DNA of 64,000 nt, from assembly GCF_900111175.1 (NCBI RefSeq), contig NZ_FOGI01000006.1:438980-502979 (forward strand), written 5' to 3'. Of the stretch, positions 59,235-64,000 are shown piece after piece. The notes beneath the pieces were generated by a model. The model was not told the origin of the DNA, ran no database searches, and saw nothing but the letters and a program-made list of their open reading frames with translations. Source of the stretch: Actinokineospora terrae. GTDB lineage: Bacteria > Actinomycetota > Actinomycetes > Mycobacteriales > Pseudonocardiaceae. How positions within the stretch are numbered: the stretch's first letter is position 1; every line of letters begins with the position of its first letter. Position numbers and translations under genes: made by a program.

Positions 59235-59753
59235 ATGCCTTCGTCGACCACGCGTCGCGTTCTGTCCACGGCCATCGCACTGTCCGCACTGGTGGCAACC
59301 GCCCAACCCGCTTCCGCAGCGGTCCTACCCGGGATGTCGGCCGCCTTCTCGGTGGCGGCCTCGGCCCACAACAAGCCCCGGAACCTGGTCTTCACGCTGA
59401 CCAACTCCGATATCCCGAGCACGTTCACCTTCTCCTTCACCCTGACCCTGCCGACCGGGACGATGCCGCTCGGTGGCGAGACCAGCACCTGCACCGACAC
59501 CACGATCTCCGACACGCCTCCCACCGATCCCGGCGGCGGGATCCCCGGTGGCCGCGCGGCCCTGGTGGCCGACGTCCGCTACGTCGACGGCACCATGACC
59601 AGCCCCACGTCGACCTGCACGGTCACGATCCCGCTGACCGCGTCGGACGAGGGCGTCTACACCACGTGCTCCGGTGACCTCGCCGACCTCGCCGGTCTCA
59701 CCCCGCCCGCGACCTGCGCCTCGATCTACTTCGCGGAGCCGTACGCCTCCTGA
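59235..59753 (+). CDS. secreted four-cysteine protein, paralogue A
   Basis: Protein of 172 residues with a signal peptide (positive RR, hydrophobic STAIALSALVATA, probable cut after PASA at 28). The mature part is Thr/Ser/Pro-rich and beta-like (LVFTLTNSDIPSTFTFSFTL), with four cysteines (STCTDT, STCTVT, TTCSGD, ATCASI) and the end LAGLTPPATCASIYF. It is a paralogue of the protein at 59903. GAGGAGCGACC precedes the ATG. GGGTACTCG at 59187-59195 lies 39 bases upstream. Function unknown; probably cell-surface or extracellular. Confidence 0.8.
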   Translation: MPSSTTRRVLSTAIALSALVATAQPASAAVLPGMSAAFSVAASAHNKPRNLVFTLTNSDIPSTFTFSFTLTLPTGTMPLGGETSTCTDTTISDTPPTDPGGGIPGGRAALVADVRYVDGTMTSPTSTCTVTIPLTASDEGVYTTCSGDLADLAGLTPPATCASIYFAEPYAS

Positions 59754-59902
59754 CCCGTACCGCCGGGCTTGCTTGCCCGGGCGGGTGAAAAACGCCACCT
59801 GTCCGGATGCGACGTCCACCGGGGACGGCGGCGGGCGGGGTGGACGGGGTACTCGCCAGAGGGAAGCACTGCCCCCGGCCACCAGGTGAGAGGTGAACCT
59901 CG

Positions 59903-60382
59903 ATGTCCAGTTCGCGCCGATTCCTGATCGCCGCCCTCGCGGTGACCACGTCGACCACGCTCGTCGCGGGTGCCCAACCGGCTCTCGCCGCGCCCCAGGC
60001 GGGGCTCGACGCGGCCTACAGCGTGCGAGCGGCCGCGGCGGGCAGCACGCGGACGCTGACGTTGACCATCGCCAACTCCGACACCCCGGCCGCGACCCCG
60101 TTCTCGTTCGCGCTGACGCTCCCGCCCACCATCACCCGGCCCGGAGCACCCACAACGACCTGCACCACGGCGACAGTGCTCGCCACCCCTCCCGCGGGCC
60201 GCACCATCACGGTCACGGGAACCCTGGCCGCCGCGGAGGCATCGTGCACGATCACCATCCCGGTGACCTCCGCGGTCCAGGGCACCTCAGCCACCTGCGC
60301 CGACGACATCGAGAACCTGACCGGCCTCACCCCTCCCGCCCGCTGCGCCTCGATCTACTTCGAGGAAGCGAACGCCAGCTGA
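59903..60382 (+). CDS. secreted four-cysteine protein, paralogue B
   Basis: Protein of 159 residues with a signal peptide (SSSRRFLIAALAVTTSTTL, probable cut after PALA at 29). Same layout as the upstream paralogue: LTLTIANSDTPAATPFSFAL, four cysteines (TTCTTA, ASCTIT, ATCADD, ARCASI) and the end LTGLTPPARCASIYFEEANAS. GGTGAGAGGTG precedes ATG 59903, and GGGTACTCG is at 59847-59855. The two genes arose by tandem duplication; each seems to have its own upstream signal. Function unknown. Confidence 0.8.
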   Translation: MSSSRRFLIAALAVTTSTTLVAGAQPALAAPQAGLDAAYSVRAAAAGSTRTLTLTIANSDTPAATPFSFALTLPPTITRPGAPTTTCTTATVLATPPAGRTITVTGTLAAAEASCTITIPVTSAVQGTSATCADDIENLTGLTPPARCASIYFEEANAS

Positions 60383-60441
60383 CCGGGCAGGCCGATGCGG
60401 TGTCCGGAGTGGACGACCACTCCGGACGGTCAGGCCGACCA

Positions 60442-60471
60442 CGAGGGCTGACCCGCTCGGGTCAGCCCTCG
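60442..60471. terminator. bidirectional hairpin between convergent genes
   Basis: Perfect 13-bp stem with a GCTC loop (arms GAGGGCTGACCC and GGGTCAGCCCTC plus one outer pair). It covers the last codons and stop of the minus-strand gene at 60462. Confidence 0.85.
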
Positions 60472-60629
60472 GCGCGTTCGCGGGCGTCGTAGGCGAGGTC
60501 GGCGTAGTCGGGGACCGGGTCGGTTTCCTTGAGGGTCACAAGGTCCTCGGGCCGCGCCCGCGCGGGCAGTTCGCCGAAGCGGGCGTGCCGGAGGAACGCG
60601 AACTCCTCGTCGGTGAATCGCTCGGTCAT
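60462..60629 (-). CDS. small acidic protein of unknown function (55 aa)
   Basis: ATG 60629 to TGA 60462-60464. The peptide is MTERFTDEEFAFLRHARFGE, then LPARARPEDLVTLKETDPVP and DYADLAYDARERAEG. Good codon composition for this genome, a clear stop inside a terminator stem, and a domain-like start suggest a real gene of a small actinobacterial family; I do not know a function. It faces the secreted pair and is divergent from the gene at 60866. Confidence 0.6.
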   Translation of the reverse strand: MTERFTDEEFAFLRHARFGELPARARPEDLVTLKETDPVPDYADLAYDARERAEG

Positions 60630-60865
60630 GCCCACATTGTGCTGTTCGTGGCCGTCGACAGCACCATCCGGGTGGGCGTCGCCCGTTCAGCCGCACGCGG
60701 GCACGGGCGAACGGGCGTGCATCTGGCTGTGCGTCGCGTACACAGGGTATTCGAGTGAACACGTTCGGCTGAACAGCTGGAACGTGCGCTGTACGGAAGA
60801 CGGCGGGCGAATGGCGGGCGATGATCTTCGTGGCCCAACTCCGGGCCCGACATCGAGGAGCTGTC

Positions 60866-61555
60866 ATGCGCAGTGTCTCCCGACGCTGGATGATGCCTGC
60901 CGCACTCGCGCTGGTGAGCGCGACCGTGGTCGGGCTGGCCCAGCCCGCCGCCGCCGCACCCCCCGCCTACTACGGATCCGCCACCGCCACCGGCGCCGAG
61001 GCCACCGTGGTCCCCCTGCTGGTGCCGCCCCTGCCGCCCGCCGCCAGGGCGAACGTCAACGTCACCAACGTGGTCCCCACCAGCCAGACCACCGGCTTGC
61101 CGAACCTGACCGCTCCGGTGCTGGGCAGCCTCGGCGCCATCAACACCTCGGCCTCGCTCACCGACACCGCCACCACCCGCACCGCCGCGGGGGTCGCGGG
61201 CATCACCGACGTCGCGCTGGTCAGCCTGCTCGGCTCCGCGCTGCTCTCGGCGGACTCGATCAGCTCCTCGGCCACCGCCTCGGTCACCCAGGGCTCGACG
61301 ACGGTCGTCAAGGCAGGCGCGGTCAGCGTCCAGAACCTGCAGGTCGCGGGCCAGACCTTCAACGGCGCCCTGCCCACGCAGACCATCCCGGTGACCGTCA
61401 GCGGACTCTCGGTCACCGTCTACCTCAATCAGCAGGTCTTGGCGGGCAACCAGATCACGGTGATCCCGGTGCGCGTCGTGTCGACCGCGTTCGGCCTCGT
61501 CGTCGGTGACGTGCGGATCGGCGAGACCCGGGCGTACCTGAACCCGACCCCGTAG
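60866..61555 (+). CDS. secreted choice-of-anchor P-like protein
   Basis: Protein of 229 residues from ATG 60866 (GAGGAGCTGTC upstream). A signal peptide (RRWMMPAALALVSATVVGLA, cut near AAAA-P at about 32) leads to an Ala/Thr/Val-rich beta-like domain with no cysteines and the end VTVYLNQQVLAGNQITVIPV ... VGDVRIGETRAYL, which fits the choice-of-anchor P family found in actinomycetes. Function unknown; likely surface or spore/aerial-associated. GGGTATTCG occurs 113 bases upstream (60745-60753). Confidence 0.75.
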   Translation: MRSVSRRWMMPAALALVSATVVGLAQPAAAAPPAYYGSATATGAEATVVPLLVPPLPPAARANVNVTNVVPTSQTTGLPNLTAPVLGSLGAINTSASLTDTATTRTAAGVAGITDVALVSLLGSALLSADSISSSATASVTQGSTTVVKAGAVSVQNLQVAGQTFNGALPTQTIPVTVSGLSVTVYLNQQVLAGNQITVIPVRVVSTAFGLVVGDVRIGETRAYLNPTP

Positions 61556-61605
61556 GCCTCCCACCCGTGCCCACCTGCTGAGGGCGCGGCCGCGCAGGAC
61601 ACGAG

Positions 61606-61641
61606 AACGGCCCCGCGAGCGTCATTGCCCGCGGGGCCGTT
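61606..61641. terminator. bidirectional hairpin before gltD copy 2
   Basis: Perfect 12-bp stem AACGGCCCCGCG/CGCGGGGCCGTT with a 12-nt loop. On the plus strand the right arm ends in GCCGTTGT. Located between convergent genes, 14 bases past the gltD stop. Confidence 0.85.
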
Positions 61642-61655
61642 GTCCACGGCGAGCC

Positions 61656-64000
<2,345 letters not shown>

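Overview
The window is a high-GC actinobacterial chromosome segment, most likely from a Pseudonocardiales relative (Actinokineospora, Saccharothrix or Lentzea type). The pointers are many GTG starts, GTGA/ATGA gene overlaps, near-leaderless promoters, an XRE/DUF397 pair, a cvn conservon, Ku, a SigF-type sigma factor with its anti-sigma factor, and gabD2/mcr-type genes. The taxon is an inference. I saw no transposase, phage gene, CRISPR array, rRNA or tRNA. This is core and semi-core chromosome, not an island.

Layout. 1-5638 is a glutamate synthase operon (gltB cut by the window edge, then gltD). A second, paralogous gltBD lies in the opposite orientation at 61656-64000, so the two operons point inward at both ends of the window. 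5722-11680 holds single metabolic genes (methyltransferase, RibD-like reductase, class IV aminotransferase, DUF2461, pyruvate kinase, GNAT, TesB). 11765-17850 is regulatory: a small CxxC protein preceded by a four-copy 28-bp tandem repeat, an XRE/DUF5753 + DUF397 pair, and a large LuxR-type ATPase regulator followed by a decayed copy of its own 3' end. 17852-24790 carries succinate-semialdehyde dehydrogenase, an ACT-GNAT protein, a membrane protein, and a TetR / acyl-CoA dehydrogenase / racemase unit.

25353-28060 holds small membrane proteins and a lytic transglycosylase. 28094-30521 is a polyamine operon (ornithine decarboxylase, speD, speE). 30625-34235 has an MFS/GPH transporter, a hairpin repeat element and an acetate-type symporter (DUF485 + actP). 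35009-40137 is a conservon, cvnA-cvnB-cvnC-cvnD, with a short upstream ORF and an unusual sensor tail. 40156-45761 has lysE/lysG, a TetR/acyl-CoA dehydrogenase pair with a clear operator dyad, an alcohol dehydrogenase and a membrane-anchored pentapeptide protein. 45860-48394 is a cobalt/nickel ECF transporter (cbiM, PDGLE protein, cbiQ, cbiO).

48429-53043 is a glycine catabolic unit. A tandem glycine riboswitch precedes gcvT-gcvH-glyA-sdaA, which would take glycine through serine to pyruvate; gcvP is not here, while lpdA (57694) is nearby. 53149-56152 on the minus strand runs ANTAR protein, anti-sigma factor, SigF, Ku and a Cys-rich small protein. A SigF-like promoter sits in front of the anti-sigma gene, which suggests autoregulation and a possible stress link to end joining. 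59235-61555 codes three small secreted proteins, two of them tandem paralogues with four conserved cysteines. Strong hairpin terminators sit between many convergent gene pairs and were located by reading the stems.
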